Shown: positions 23,180 through 30,740 of the stretch, piece after piece
How the letters are laid out: each line of letters opens with the position of its first letter
Position numbering within the stretch: position 1 is the stretch's first letter
Origin: JACDAN01 sp035535195
GTDB lineage: Bacteria > Actinomycetota > Thermoleophilia > Gaiellales > Gaiellaceae
NCBI GenBank assembly: GCA_035535195.1
Contig: DATLQK010000077.1
Coordinates: forward strand, 1 to 40,736
Length of the DNA stretch: 40,736 bases
Direction: 5' to 3'
Notes under the pieces: model-generated
Database searches by the model: none
Told to the model about the DNA's origin: nothing
Seen by the model: only the letters and a program-made list of their open reading frames with translations
Translations under genes and position numbers: made by a program

Positions 23180-24064
23180 ATGGCGGACATCGGCACGATG
23201 CGCGTCAAGAGCGGCCTCGCCGAGATGCTCAAGGGCGGCGTGATCATGGATGTCACGACCGCCGACCAGGCCCGGATCGCCGAGGAGGCGGGCGCCGTGG
23301 CGGTGATGGCACTCGAGCGTGTGCCGGCCGACATCCGTGCGCAGGGCGGCGTCGCCCGGATGGCCGATCCCGACAAGATCGCGGAGATCCAGGAGGCCGT
23401 GACGATCCCGGTCATGGCCAAGGCGCGGATCGGGCATTTCGTCGAGGCGCAGGTGCTCGAGGCGCTCGAGGTCGACTACATCGATGAGAGCGAGGTCCTG
23501 ACGCCCGCCGACGAGCGCCACCACATCGACAAGTGGAGCTTCACCGTGCCGTTCGTCTGCGGCTGCCGGAACCTCGGCGAGGCGCTCCGGCGGATCGCAG
23601 AGGGCGCCGCGATGATCCGCACCAAGGGGGAGGCCGGGACGGGCGACATCGTCAACGCCGTCCGCCACATGCGCGAGGTCTTCGGCGCGATCCGGCGGCT
23701 CCAGAGCGCCGACCCGGACGAGCTCTTCACCGAGGCGAAGGAGCTCCAGGCGCCGGTCGAGCTCGTGAAGTGGGTCGCCGAGCACGGCCGCCTGCCGGTC
23801 GTCACCTTCACCGCCGGCGGCATCGCGACACCCGCGGACGCGGCGCTCTGCATGCAGCTCGGCGCCGACGGCGTCTTCGTCGGCTCCGGGATCTTCAAGT
23901 CCTCCGACCCGTCCCGAATGGCGAAGGCGGTCGTCGAGGCGACGACGCACTACAACGACGCCACGATCCTCGCGCAGGTCTCGCAGGGCCTCGGCGATGC
24001 GATGTCGGGCCTTTCGACGGCATCGATGGCGCCGGAAGAGCTGCTCGAGACCCGCGGCTGGTAG
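23180..24064 (+). CDS. pdxS: Pyridoxal 5'-phosphate synthase, PdxS subunit
   Basis: This 294-residue TIM-barrel enzyme condenses ribose 5-phosphate, glyceraldehyde 3-phosphate and ammonia to make pyridoxal 5'-phosphate. The family is unmistakable: MADIGTMRVKSGLAEMLKGG at the start, Asp 24, catalytic Lys 81 in VMAKARIGHF and Lys 149 in MIRTKGEAGTG. The phosphate-binding loops GGIATPADAAL and GVFVGSGIFK are also present. Length equals that of B. subtilis PdxS. Ammonia comes from PdxT, encoded about 2 kb downstream instead of next door as is usual. The start is fixed by family alignment and by the TAGGAT box. Confidence 0.98.
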   Translation: MADIGTMRVKSGLAEMLKGGVIMDVTTADQARIAEEAGAVAVMALERVPADIRAQGGVARMADPDKIAEIQEAVTIPVMAKARIGHFVEAQVLEALEVDYIDESEVLTPADERHHIDKWSFTVPFVCGCRNLGEALRRIAEGAAMIRTKGEAGTGDIVNAVRHMREVFGAIRRLQSADPDELFTEAKELQAPVELVKWVAEHGRLPVVTFTAGGIATPADAALCMQLGADGVFVGSGIFKSSDPSRMAKAVVEATTHYNDATILAQVSQGLGDAMSGLSTASMAPEELLETRGW

Positions 24065-24067
24065 GAG

Positions 24068-24093
24068 AAGGAGGCGCCCGGAGGCGCCCCCTT
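24068..24093. terminator. Hairpin between convergent pdxS and metallopeptidase genes
   Basis: AAGGAGGCGCC and GGCGCCCCCTT pair with one mismatch around CGGA. It sits 3 bases after pdxS and 11 bases before the end of the convergent gene. It could terminate both directions; the flanking TT/AA are short. Confidence 0.55.
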
Positions 24094-24103
24094 CAGTGCC
24101 TGG

Positions 24104-25129
24104 TTAGAGGATCCCGCGGTCCTCGAAGGCCTTCGTGACCTTCGCTGCCGTGGAGTTCCCGTAGAGCCGCCCCGCCGCCGCCACGGTGCTCTCGGCGAGC
24201 TCCGGCATCGTGGGGCTGCCGACGTCGAACTGCCCCTCGAGGATCAGCGTGTCGGCCTTGGTCGAGCCGACCGCTTTGCGGATGTCCCACAGCGCGCGTG
24301 ACCAGATCTGCCCGTCGTGGTGGACGCGACCGTTCAGATCCGTTGGGTAGTGCAGATCCTCGTCCACGCGCCGCAGGCAGTGCGGCGTCTCGCTCGTGTA
24401 CGCGACCGAATCCCAGTCGGCGACGCAGGCCGGATCAGGAGTCGGCGCGAGCAGGTTCGACACCGTCACGGCCCAGTAGTCGGCGAAACCCTCCCCGATC
24501 GATCCCGACTCCACTGTGTTGCCGAAGCCGAACGGGGTCTGCTGGGAATCCTGGATCGCGTGGCCGAGCTCGTGGAGGATCACTTCGGCGTCCTCGGCGT
24601 CGTCGACGCCGCCCTTTCCGAACCGGATCACGTCCTTCTTGTCCCACGAGAAGGCGTTGTCCTGGCCGAACGTGTTGATCCGCAGATCCTGCGATTCCCT
24701 GTTGATCGGCCGCAGCGTCGAGCCGAAGCCGAGCCGCTGGATGTACTTCTGGGCCTCGGTCACCCAGTAGTACGCCATCACCTGTTCGAACCGGTCGTCG
24801 TTGCGGCGGTAGTTGAAATCGTTCGTCGGCGAGAAGGCGGGGTCGCCAGTCTCGCTGAGGACGTTCGCGTAGTCGCCGCGCAGGTAGCCGCTGCCGTCGA
24901 GGTTCGTCAGCGTGACCCGGTGGTACGCCTTCGCGAGCTCCACGTAGTCGGCGTCCTTCCGGTCGGTCAGCGTCTGGTCCTGCAGGTCCGCGACCGGGTT
25001 CGGCGCGAAGACCGTGCCTGTTCCGACGGACTGGCCGTTCCCCGTCGTCGCGGCGATCGCGACTGCGACCAGGACCGTCGAAACGAGCGCGGCGAGACCG
25101 GCGATCAGAAGCGTACGTTTCAAGTTCAC
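24104..25129 (-). CDS. Secreted zinc metallopeptidase (M36/M4-like gluzincin)
   Basis: The GTG start at 25129 follows GGGGAGGG. The 341-residue product has an N-terminal signal (about 1-28, LLIAGLAALVSTVLVAVAIA), then a domain with HELGH (186-190) and, 23 residues later, GEGFADYWA with Glu 213 as third zinc ligand. The HExxH plus ExxxD layout matches gluzincins, most like the fungalysin (M36) catalytic core. There is no large propeptide, so it may be regulated differently. Segments YYWVTEAQKYIQRLG and HDGQIWSRALWDIRKAVG fit the helical lobe. It should digest protein outside the cell. It lies on the opposite strand between pdxS and the hydrolase-pdxT pair, with no evident functional link. Confidence 0.82.
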   Translation of the reverse strand: MNLKRTLLIAGLAALVSTVLVAVAIAATTGNGQSVGTGTVFAPNPVADLQDQTLTDRKDADYVELAKAYHRVTLTNLDGSGYLRGDYANVLSETGDPAFSPTNDFNYRRNDDRFEQVMAYYWVTEAQKYIQRLGFGSTLRPINRESQDLRINTFGQDNAFSWDKKDVIRFGKGGVDDAEDAEVILHELGHAIQDSQQTPFGFGNTVESGSIGEGFADYWAVTVSNLLAPTPDPACVADWDSVAYTSETPHCLRRVDEDLHYPTDLNGRVHHDGQIWSRALWDIRKAVGSTKADTLILEGQFDVGSPTMPELAESTVAAAGRLYGNSTAAKVTKAFEDRGIL

Positions 25130-25201
25130 CCCTCCCCGGGAGACGATTTCGGCGACCAGAGTACTCCAAGAATGGAGAAACGTCTATCGCTGCGTCGTCC
25201 G

Positions 25202-25207
25202 TAAGAT
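25202..25207 (+). promoter_or_regulatory. -10 box (TAAGAT) of the hydrolase-pdxT transcript
   Basis: TAAGAT ends seven bases before GTG 25215. There is no ribosome site, so the lipoprotein hydrolase message is probably leaderless. Confidence 0.55.
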
Positions 25208-25214
25208 CAGCGGC

Positions 25215-26090
25215 GTGAGGAGAGGTTTCCTGACGCTCGGCGCCGCCCTCGTCCTCGCCGGCTGCGGCAGCGGCGGCGACGTCGACGCCGTGCGGTCGAA
25301 GGCCGACTACGACAAGAAGCCCGTCAAGGTCGAGGAGTTCTCGCACGACCAGATGTTCAGCGACTTCACCTTCCGGAGCTCGGGCGGGACCGAGGCGGAC
25401 GGCAGCATCGTCCTGCCGGCACACCGCACGGGGAAGGTGCCCGTCGTGCTCTGGGCCCACGCCTACGGGTCGGCGCGCAGCCAGTTCGCGCCGGAGGCGG
25501 CGAGGCTCGCGGAGCACGGGATCGCCTCGATCATGTGGGACTCGAACATGACGCGGTTCAACCGAGCCGGCGTCGACCTCCAGGATCCGGTCTACGCGTC
25601 GGAGACGTTCGAGAAGCTGATGCTCCAGGACGTCGTCGACGCGCGGAAGCTCCTCGACATCGTCGAGCAGCGGCCGGAGCTGGACAGCTCCCGGATCGGG
25701 CTCGTCGGCGTCGACTACGGCGCGACGCTCGGGACGATCCTCGGGGTGGCGGACGATCGGATCCAAGCGTTCGTCCTGGCGACGCCGTTCGCGGAGCAGA
25801 GTCGCTACCTCGCGCAGCAGCTCGTCCCGCCGGAGAGCGTGGACGGTTTCGTCAAGGACCTCTCCCGCTACGACTCGGTCAACCTGATCGGGTCGGTCCA
25901 CAAGCCGATCCTGATCCAGAACGCGCGGCGCGACAGCATGATCAAAGAGGAGGAGTACGACCGGCTGGACGACGCCGCCGACGGCGCCGAGGTCAAGTGG
26001 TACGACGCGGACCACTCGCTCGTGATCGAGGCCGAGGACGACCGCGATGCGTGGCTGGCCGATCAGCTCGGGCTAGCCTCGACGCGATGA
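25215..26090 (+). CDS. Lipoprotein alpha/beta hydrolase with Asp at the nucleophile position
   Basis: The 291-residue product begins VRRGFLTLGAALVLAGC, a lipoprotein signal with Cys 17 as lipid site. The rest is an alpha/beta hydrolase fold: VPVVLWAHAYGS (oxyanion strand), the nucleophile elbow GLVGVDYGATLG with Asp 167 where most family members have Ser, the acid strand ILIQNARRD (Asp 240) and YDADHSL (His 267). An Asp-Asp-His set is used by haloalkane dehalogenases and epoxide hydrolases; alternatively the enzyme is inactive. The overall pattern otherwise resembles dienelactone-hydrolase-like proteins. Its stop overlaps the pdxT start by ATGA, so the two are translated together. A role in vitamin B6 metabolism would be speculation. 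Confidence 0.8.
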   Translation: MRRGFLTLGAALVLAGCGSGGDVDAVRSKADYDKKPVKVEEFSHDQMFSDFTFRSSGGTEADGSIVLPAHRTGKVPVVLWAHAYGSARSQFAPEAARLAEHGIASIMWDSNMTRFNRAGVDLQDPVYASETFEKLMLQDVVDARKLLDIVEQRPELDSSRIGLVGVDYGATLGTILGVADDRIQAFVLATPFAEQSRYLAQQLVPPESVDGFVKDLSRYDSVNLIGSVHKPILIQNARRDSMIKEEEYDRLDDAADGAEVKWYDADHSLVIEAEDDRDAWLADQLGLASTR

Positions 26091-26644
26091 GAATCGGCGT
26101 ACTCGCAGTCCAGGGCGACTTCCGAGAGCACGCGGCGATGCTGCGGCGGCTCGGTGCGGAGCCGGTCGAGGTGCGGAAGCCGCAGCAGCTCGACGACCTC
26201 GACGGCCTGGTGATCCCGGGCGGCGAGTCGACGGCGATCATGCGCCTGATCCGGATCTACGGGCTGGAACAGGGGCTGCGGGAGTTCGACCGGCCGGTGT
26301 TCGGCACCTGCGCCGGCATGATCCTCCTCGACCGCGAGCACCTCGGGCTCGTCGACCTTGCGGTCCGGCGGAACGCCTACGGAAGGCAGGTGGCGAGCTT
26401 CGAGACCGACCTCGAGCTCGAGGGCGGCGGCAGCGTGCGCGGCGTCTTCATCCGCGCGCCGCGCGTCGCTGAGGTGGGGCCCGAGGTCGAGGTGCTGGCC
26501 GAGCTCGACGGAGAGCCGGTGCTGCTCCGCCAGGGACGGTTCATCGTTGCATCGTTCCACCCGGAGCTCACGGACGACACGCGCGTCCACGAGCTCTTCC
26601 TGGAGCTCGTCCGAGAGGAGAGCGGCTTTGTCTCGGCCCCCTGA
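26087..26644 (+). CDS. pdxT: Pyridoxal 5'-phosphate synthase, PdxT glutaminase subunit
   Basis: This 185-residue class I glutamine amidotransferase releases ammonia from glutamine and passes it to PdxS. It starts MRIGVLAVQGDFREHAAMLR and has GGES (45-48), the nucleophile Cys 75 in GTCAGM and the His 158/Glu 160 pair in SFHPEL. Length and motifs match B. subtilis PdxT. The ATG overlaps the stop codon of the hydrolase gene (ATGA), so translation is coupled to that gene and not to pdxS. No other amidotransferase is present in the window. Confidence 0.97.
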   Translation: MRIGVLAVQGDFREHAAMLRRLGAEPVEVRKPQQLDDLDGLVIPGGESTAIMRLIRIYGLEQGLREFDRPVFGTCAGMILLDREHLGLVDLAVRRNAYGRQVASFETDLELEGGGSVRGVFIRAPRVAEVGPEVEVLAELDGEPVLLRQGRFIVASFHPELTDDTRVHELFLELVREESGFVSAP

Positions 26645-26689
26645 CGCGTCGGTGGGTGCCCGGAGGACGGGCGGACAGTATGAATATAG

Positions 26690-26760
26690 GGCCGCCCGGC
26701 TGGAGGGCGGCCAGCGGCGCGAGGCCGGCGGGGCCGGGCTTCGCCCGGCGGGAGCCGGCC
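26690..26760 (+). promoter_or_regulatory. Tandem strong hairpins in the yebC leader
   Basis: Hairpin 1 is GGCCGCCC (26690-26697) with GGGCGGCC (26705-26712). Hairpin 2 has an outer stem GGCCGGC (26723-26729) with GCCGGCC (26754-26760) and an inner stem GCCGGGC (26733-26739) with GCCCGGC (26743-26749). It ends 4 bases before the AGGAGG of yebC. An AT-rich stretch, TATGAATATA (26679-26688), is a likely -10 region, so both hairpins would lie in the 5' leader. Confidence 0.55.
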
Positions 26761-26775
26761 GGTCAGGAGGCTGAG

Positions 26776-27528
26776 ATGTCCGGACATAGCAAGTGGAGCT
26801 CGATCAAGCACAAGAAGGGCGTGGCGGACGCGCGCCGCGGCAAGCTCTTCTCGAAGCTCTCCCGCGCGATCATCGTCGCGGCGCGGGAAGGCGGGCCCGA
26901 GCCGGCCGGAAACATGGCGCTCCAGAATGCGATCGAGAAGGCGCGGTCGTACTCGATGCCGAAGGACAACATCGAGCGGGCGATCGCGAGAGGGTCCGGC
27001 GCCGACACCGACGCCGCCTCGTTCGAGACAGTCGTGTACGAGGGGTACGGCCCTGGCGGTGTGGCCGTGATGGTCGAAGCGCTGACGGACAACCGGAACC
27101 GGACCGCGGCCGAGGTACGACACATTTTCGCGAAGGCCGACGGCAACCTCGGCGAGTCCGGCGCCGTAGCGTGGCTCTTCGACCGGCGCGGTGTGCTGAT
27201 CGTGGACGGTGAGGTCGACGAGGACGAGCTGACCCTTGCGGCCGCGGAGGGCGGCGCCGACGACGTTTCGCGCGACGGCTCGAGCTACGAGGTCGTCGCG
27301 CAACCGGAGAATTTGACCGGCGTTCGGGAGGCGATCGAGACCGCCGGCATCTCAGTCCAGTCGGCGGAGACGACGATGGTGCCGAAGACGACGGTCAAGC
27401 TCGAGGACGAGGCGGCGGCGAAGAAGGTGCTCCGGCTGATCGACTCGCTCGAGGAGAACGACGACGTCCAGGACGTCTACGCGAACTTCGACATCCCCGA
27501 GCGGGTGCTCGAGGCCGTCGCTACTTGA
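26776..27528 (+). CDS. yebC: YebC/PmpR family protein
   Basis: This 250-residue protein has the standard family length and starts MSGHSKWSSIKHKKGVADAR, with AGGAGG at 26765-26770. Further signatures are RAIIVAAREGGPEPAGN, KDNIERAIARGSG, YEGYGPGGVAVMVEALTDNR and RTAAEVRHIFAKADGNLGES. Members are known as transcriptional regulators, and some act in translation of proline-rich stretches. In many bacteria the gene sits just before ruvC, ruvA and ruvB. Here two reverse-strand secreted-protein genes and an HTH gene lie between. Its 3' end overlaps the convergent gene by 8 bases. Confidence 0.96.
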   Translation: MSGHSKWSSIKHKKGVADARRGKLFSKLSRAIIVAAREGGPEPAGNMALQNAIEKARSYSMPKDNIERAIARGSGADTDAASFETVVYEGYGPGGVAVMVEALTDNRNRTAAEVRHIFAKADGNLGESGAVAWLFDRRGVLIVDGEVDEDELTLAAAEGGADDVSRDGSSYEVVAQPENLTGVREAIETAGISVQSAETTMVPKTTVKLEDEAAAKKVLRLIDSLEENDDVQDVYANFDIPERVLEAVAT

Positions 27529-28405
27529 GCCTGCGACGGGCGCGTAGTGTGCGGCTGGTCGCGCGGAAGCGGCCGTCGAGGGTCGCGGTCACGCGGTAGC
27601 TCCCGAGCTTGCCGACCTTGAACGAGAAGCCGCCGAGCCTCGTCGTCCTGCCGCCGCGGATCCGCAGCCAGCGGTTCCCGGCCTTCCGCTGGAGCGAGAC
27701 CGGGATCCCGACCACCGCATGGCGGAAGAAGTCGACGGCGAACCCGGCGACGACGCCTCTCCTCCGCTGCCTGATCGTCACGACCGACGGCGGCATGTTC
27801 CCCTCGAGCCGCACCCGCGACATTGCCAGCAGGGCTTGGCCGCGGTTCCAGCTGGACGCCAGCACCGACCCTTTGACGAAGTAGTCGTCGCTCTCCGGCC
27901 GAGGAAGCAGGAAGCGGACGAAGGCATGGAGCTTCTCCGACATCGGGAAGGCGACCACGAGCTCGCTCGGGGACGACCGGCGCTCCACTTGAAGGACGAA
28001 GAAGCCGGGGATCGTGCCGACCACGCGTCCGCCCACGAGGTGGTCCACGGAGACGCCGGCGCGCTGATCCTCGGTCCAGTCCTTCGTCAGGTTCGCGAGG
28101 GCGACCCGCTCGGTGTTCAACGCCCGCTCGTCGTAGCCGACCTCCCAGTCCATCGACGCGTTGTTCCGCATCGCGGGGTTCGAAGGAAGCCAGTACGCGG
28201 GGCCGATCCACGTCCCGGACGTCGCGCGGGCCGACTGGCGCGAGTACTCGTCCGGCGACCCGATCAGGAGACTGAGGTTCGCGGGCAGCCCGGCCGACGG
28301 TCGGTCGACGCGAACGCGCTCGATCGACTGGCCGGGCGCCAGTTGCGCAACCGAGAGTGCTGCAACGACCCCGGCCGCGAAGGTCAGGAACGCGGCCCAA
28401 CGCAC
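27521..28405 (-). CDS. Secreted protein of unknown function
   Basis: The 294-residue product has a signal peptide (MRWAAFLTFAAGVVAALSVA) and a mature region with no recognised catalytic motif. Its middle part (LHAFVRFLLPRPESDDYFVK, GSVLASSWNRGQALLAMSRV) looks beta-rich. The last 80 residues form an Ig-like or PEGA-like module: VVGIPVSLQRKAGNRWLRIR, then FSFKVGKLGSYRVTATLDGR. The element RKAGNRWL recurs as RKAGSRWL in the cupredoxin gene next door. GTG 28405 is supported by TAGCCT seven bases upstream. It overlaps yebC tail to tail. Confidence 0.65.
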   Translation of the reverse strand: MRWAAFLTFAAGVVAALSVAQLAPGQSIERVRVDRPSAGLPANLSLLIGSPDEYSRQSARATSGTWIGPAYWLPSNPAMRNNASMDWEVGYDERALNTERVALANLTKDWTEDQRAGVSVDHLVGGRVVGTIPGFFVLQVERRSSPSELVVAFPMSEKLHAFVRFLLPRPESDDYFVKGSVLASSWNRGQALLAMSRVRLEGNMPPSVVTIRQRRRGVVAGFAVDFFRHAVVGIPVSLQRKAGNRWLRIRGGRTTRLGGFSFKVGKLGSYRVTATLDGRFRATSRTLRARRRLK

Positions 28406-28412
28406 GCGCGAG

Positions 28413-28418
28413 AGGCTA
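28413..28418 (-). promoter_or_regulatory. -10 box (TAGCCT) of a probable leaderless start
   Basis: On the reverse strand TAGCCT ends seven bases before GTG 28405. It lies in the 15-base gap after the upstream cupredoxin gene, so the downstream gene can be transcribed separately. Confidence 0.45.
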
Positions 28419-28420
28419 GC

Positions 28421-29131
28421 TCAAAGGTGTAAGGAGGCTGTTCGGCGGATCGAGCCGACTCGGAGGATGCAGACGTAGCGCCCGTGGGCGAGCCGGCGCG
28501 GCAGGCGGAGCCGAACGACGTTCGTCCCGGCTCGCAGCCGCCGGCCGGCGCTCGCCAGTGTCCGTCGGCCGCGGAGCAACGCAAGCCGCGCGCTCGTGGC
28601 GCGGCTCAGCCTCGCCCGCGCCACGAGCCAGCGGGAGCCGGCCTTCCGTTCGACCCGCACGCCGAGTCGGGACACCGTCAGCGCCATGCCGCGGGCGGGA
28701 GGAGGCGGCGGCGAAGATGGGGCGGGCGGCGGTGAGGGCGGCTGCGGTGGAGGCGGCGGCTGCGGGTTCGTCGAGACCACCACCTGGCCGGTCATGAAGG
28801 GATGGAGCGTGCAGATGTAGTCATAGGTGCCGCCGGAGGAGAATTGCAGCCGGAACGACTGGTCGGTGCCGATCGTGTCCGAGTCGAAGCCGCCGGCCGA
28901 GTTCGACGTCACCGTATGGGCCACGAAATCGTTGTTCGTCCAGCACACGGTCGCTCCAGGCGCGACAGTGACCCGGGACGGCGTATACAAGAAATTCTCG
29001 ATCGCGACGGCCACGTCGCCGGACTGGCAAGGCTCGACCGCCGCCCGGGCCGAGCCGCCGCCGTGGCCAAATGCCAGCCCGGCGGACGCAGCGACGGCCC
29101 CGATGGCCGTCAAGGCAGCAGGTGCCTTCAC
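28421..29131 (-). CDS. Secreted cupredoxin (plastocyanin-like) with Pro-rich linker and C-terminal module
   Basis: From GTG 29131 the product has 236 residues. A signal peptide (about 1-31) is followed by a cupredoxin domain (about 37-120) with the type 1 copper ligands visible: His 72 in FVAHTV, Cys 107 and His 110 in YICTLHPFM, and Met 113. It should bind one copper ion and carry electrons or store copper outside the membrane. A Pro/Ser-rich linker (about 123-148) leads to a C-terminal beta module with VRVERKAGSRWLVARARL and RLPRRLAHGRYVCILRVG. The last module resembles that of the neighbouring secreted protein. A longer open frame upstream (to 29311) is antisense to the HTH gene and is unlikely to be translated. 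Confidence 0.82.
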   Translation of the reverse strand: MKAPAALTAIGAVAASAGLAFGHGGGSARAAVEPCQSGDVAVAIENFLYTPSRVTVAPGATVCWTNNDFVAHTVTSNSAGGFDSDTIGTDQSFRLQFSSGGTYDYICTLHPFMTGQVVVSTNPQPPPPPQPPSPPPAPSSPPPPPARGMALTVSRLGVRVERKAGSRWLVARARLSRATSARLALLRGRRTLASAGRRLRAGTNVVRLRLPRRLAHGRYVCILRVGSIRRTASLHL

Positions 29132-29194
29132 GTCCGGACCTACGAGCGGCGGGCCAGTCCGGTTTCGCGCTCTCAAATCGGGTACATATCGCTC

Positions 29195-29491
29195 GTGAAG
29201 AGGACTGCGGTCGAGCTCGCCGCTGACGCGACTCGCCTCGACAACCCGGAGCATGGGCTCGCGGCAATCACGGAGCTGCGACGATTGCTCGAGGAGCTCG
29301 AAGCCCGCCACGTCACGAACGCGATCCGGGACGGGCTCTCCTGGTCACGGGTCGCGGAGCACCTCGCGGTCTCGAAGCAGGCGGCCCACAAGAGGCACGC
29401 GAAGAGCCTCGGGTCGGCCGAGCAGGAATCGGAGGACGAGGCCCGACGGGAGGCAGGAACGTCCGGCTCGGCGCCTAACCTCGGGTCGTGA
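29195..29491 (+). CDS. Small helix-turn-helix protein
   Basis: The 98-residue product starts at GTG 29195, six bases after TACATAT, a likely -10 region. Helices in the first half (VKRTAVELAADATRLDNPEH, AAITELRRLLEELEARHVTN) lead to a helix-turn-helix, DGLSWSRVAEHLAVSKQAAH, with a basic tail KRHAKSLG. It resembles the short sigma-region-4-like or MarR-like HTH proteins common in actinobacteria that often pair with a second gene. Its stop codon overlaps the ruvC start (GTGA), so it is the first gene of the ruv transcript and may control it. It is divergent from the cupredoxin gene. Confidence 0.75.
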   Translation: MKRTAVELAADATRLDNPEHGLAAITELRRLLEELEARHVTNAIRDGLSWSRVAEHLAVSKQAAHKRHAKSLGSAEQESEDEARREAGTSGSAPNLGS

Positions 29492-29976
29492 CGGTTCTCG
29501 GCATCGACCCAGGCACGGCTGCATGCGGATTCGGCGTCGTCAAGCACTCCGGCGGCCGCCTCAGAGCGGTCGACCTCGGCACCTGGCACACGAAGGCCTC
29601 CATGCGGCCCGAGCTGCGGCTGAAGACGATCCACGACACCGTGGCCGACCTCATCGACCGATGGGCGCCACACGCGGTCGCCATCGAGGAGTCCTTTGTC
29701 GGCGCCGACGCCCGCACCGCGCTCTCGGTCGGACAGGCACGCGGCGCCGTGCTCGTCGCAGCCGCCAACGCCGGGGTGGCGTGCGCGGAGTACGCACCCG
29801 CGCACGTCAAGGGCGCCGTGTGCGGCTACGGCCGCGCTGAGAAGGCGCAGGTGCAGCGGATGGTGCAGGCGATCCTCCGGCTCGAGACACCGCCGGCGTC
29901 GAGCCACGCGGCGGACGCGCTCGCAGTCGCGATCTGCCACGCGATGGCGCCGCCGCTGCTCCAGGCGGTGGGATGA
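29488..29976 (+). CDS. ruvC: Holliday junction endonuclease RuvC
   Basis: This 162-residue nuclease resolves Holliday junctions together with RuvAB. Catalytic residues are visible: Asp 7 in VLGIDPGTA, Glu 67 in AIEESF, and His 140 and Asp 143 in SSHAADALAVAICH. A His in the third position is found in Thermus RuvC, whereas E. coli has Asp. The GTG start overlaps the upstream stop as GTGA. Only 37 bases separate it from ruvA. Confidence 0.96.
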   Translation: MTVLGIDPGTAACGFGVVKHSGGRLRAVDLGTWHTKASMRPELRLKTIHDTVADLIDRWAPHAVAIEESFVGADARTALSVGQARGAVLVAAANAGVACAEYAPAHVKGAVCGYGRAEKAQVQRMVQAILRLETPPASSHAADALAVAICHAMAPPLLQAVG

Positions 29977-30013
29977 CGGTCAGGCCGGAGCCGATGCCGG
30001 CCAGGGAGGCAAG

Positions 30014-30577
30014 GTGATCGCGCAGCTCCGGGGGCGGGTGGTCGCCCGCCGCTTCGACGGCGGCGTCGTCCTCGACGTCAACGGCGTGGGCTACCTGCTC
30101 CAGACGACATCGAGCGCGCTTCGCAAGGCCCAGGGCGGGGAGGAGGTCTCGCTCGACACGTACCTGCACGTCCGAGAGGACGCGCTCCAGCTCTACGGCT
30201 TCGCCGAGCCGGCCGAGCGAGAGCTCTTCGAGCTGCTCCTGTCCGTCTCCGGCGTCGGCCCCAAGGTCGCGCTCGCGATCGTCTCCAACTCGACGCCGGC
30301 CGACCTCCGGCGCGCGATCGCGCTCGAGGATGAGAGCCGCTTCGTCGCCATCCCCGGGATCGGGAGGAAGACCGCGCAGCGCATCATGCTCGAGCTCAAG
30401 GAAAAGCTCGGGCCGGTCGAGTCGATCACGGGCGAGGCCGGATCGCACGAGCTGGTCGCCCGCGACGCGCTCGTCGAGCTCGGCTACTCCGTCCCCGAGG
30501 CTGAACGCGCGCTGGCGGGCACCGATCCTGCGCTTCCGCCCGAAGAGCGCGTGCGGCAGGCACTCAGGGCTGCCTAG
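30014..30577 (+). CDS. ruvA: Holliday junction branch-migration protein RuvA
   Basis: The 187-residue product starts VIAQLRGRVVARRFDGGVVL (OB-fold domain) at GTG 30014, with GGGAGG upstream. Two helix-hairpin-helix motifs follow, LSVSGVGPKVALAIV and IPGIGRKTAQRIMLELK, which bind the junction DNA. The C-terminal three-helix domain (LVARDALVELGYSVPEAERA) contacts RuvB. Tetramers clamp the four-way junction while RuvB drives migration. The stop codon at 30575-30577 marks the beginning of a long inverted repeat that fills the gap to ruvB. Confidence 0.96.
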   Translation: MIAQLRGRVVARRFDGGVVLDVNGVGYLLQTTSSALRKAQGGEEVSLDTYLHVREDALQLYGFAEPAERELFELLLSVSGVGPKVALAIVSNSTPADLRRAIALEDESRFVAIPGIGRKTAQRIMLELKEKLGPVESITGEAGSHELVARDALVELGYSVPEAERALAGTDPALPPEERVRQALRAA

Positions 30578-30739
30578 TGCCTCTCCCAGCGATACATGCC
30601 GGCTTCTGGCCCGCGATCACGCGGCGCCAGAGCCCACCCTCCTCCTCACCAAGGTCTTCTGACCTTGGCTCGTCGGAGTGCGAACTCTGGCTTGGTGCTC
30701 GCGGGCCAAAACCTCGGCGGCATCGCTGGAAGAAGCACT
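30576..30739. repeat. Long imperfect inverted repeat filling the ruvA-ruvB spacer
   Basis: The left arm (30576-30656) and right arm (30661-30739) are reverse complements at about 56 of 81 positions, with a TTCT loop. Uninterrupted blocks include AGTGC/GCACT at the tips, CCAGCGAT (30586-30593) with ATCGCTGG (30722-30729), and TGGCCCGCG (30607-30615) with CGCGGGCCA (30700-30708). Two more are CCAGAG (30627-30632) with CTCTGG (30685-30690) and CCAAGGTC (30649-30656) with GACCTTGG (30661-30668). As RNA it would fold into one long stem. It may be a small inverted-repeat element or an mRNA structure controlling ruvB, whose ribosome site GGAAGAAG lies in the outer stem. Confidence 0.75.
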
Positions 30740-30740
30740 C

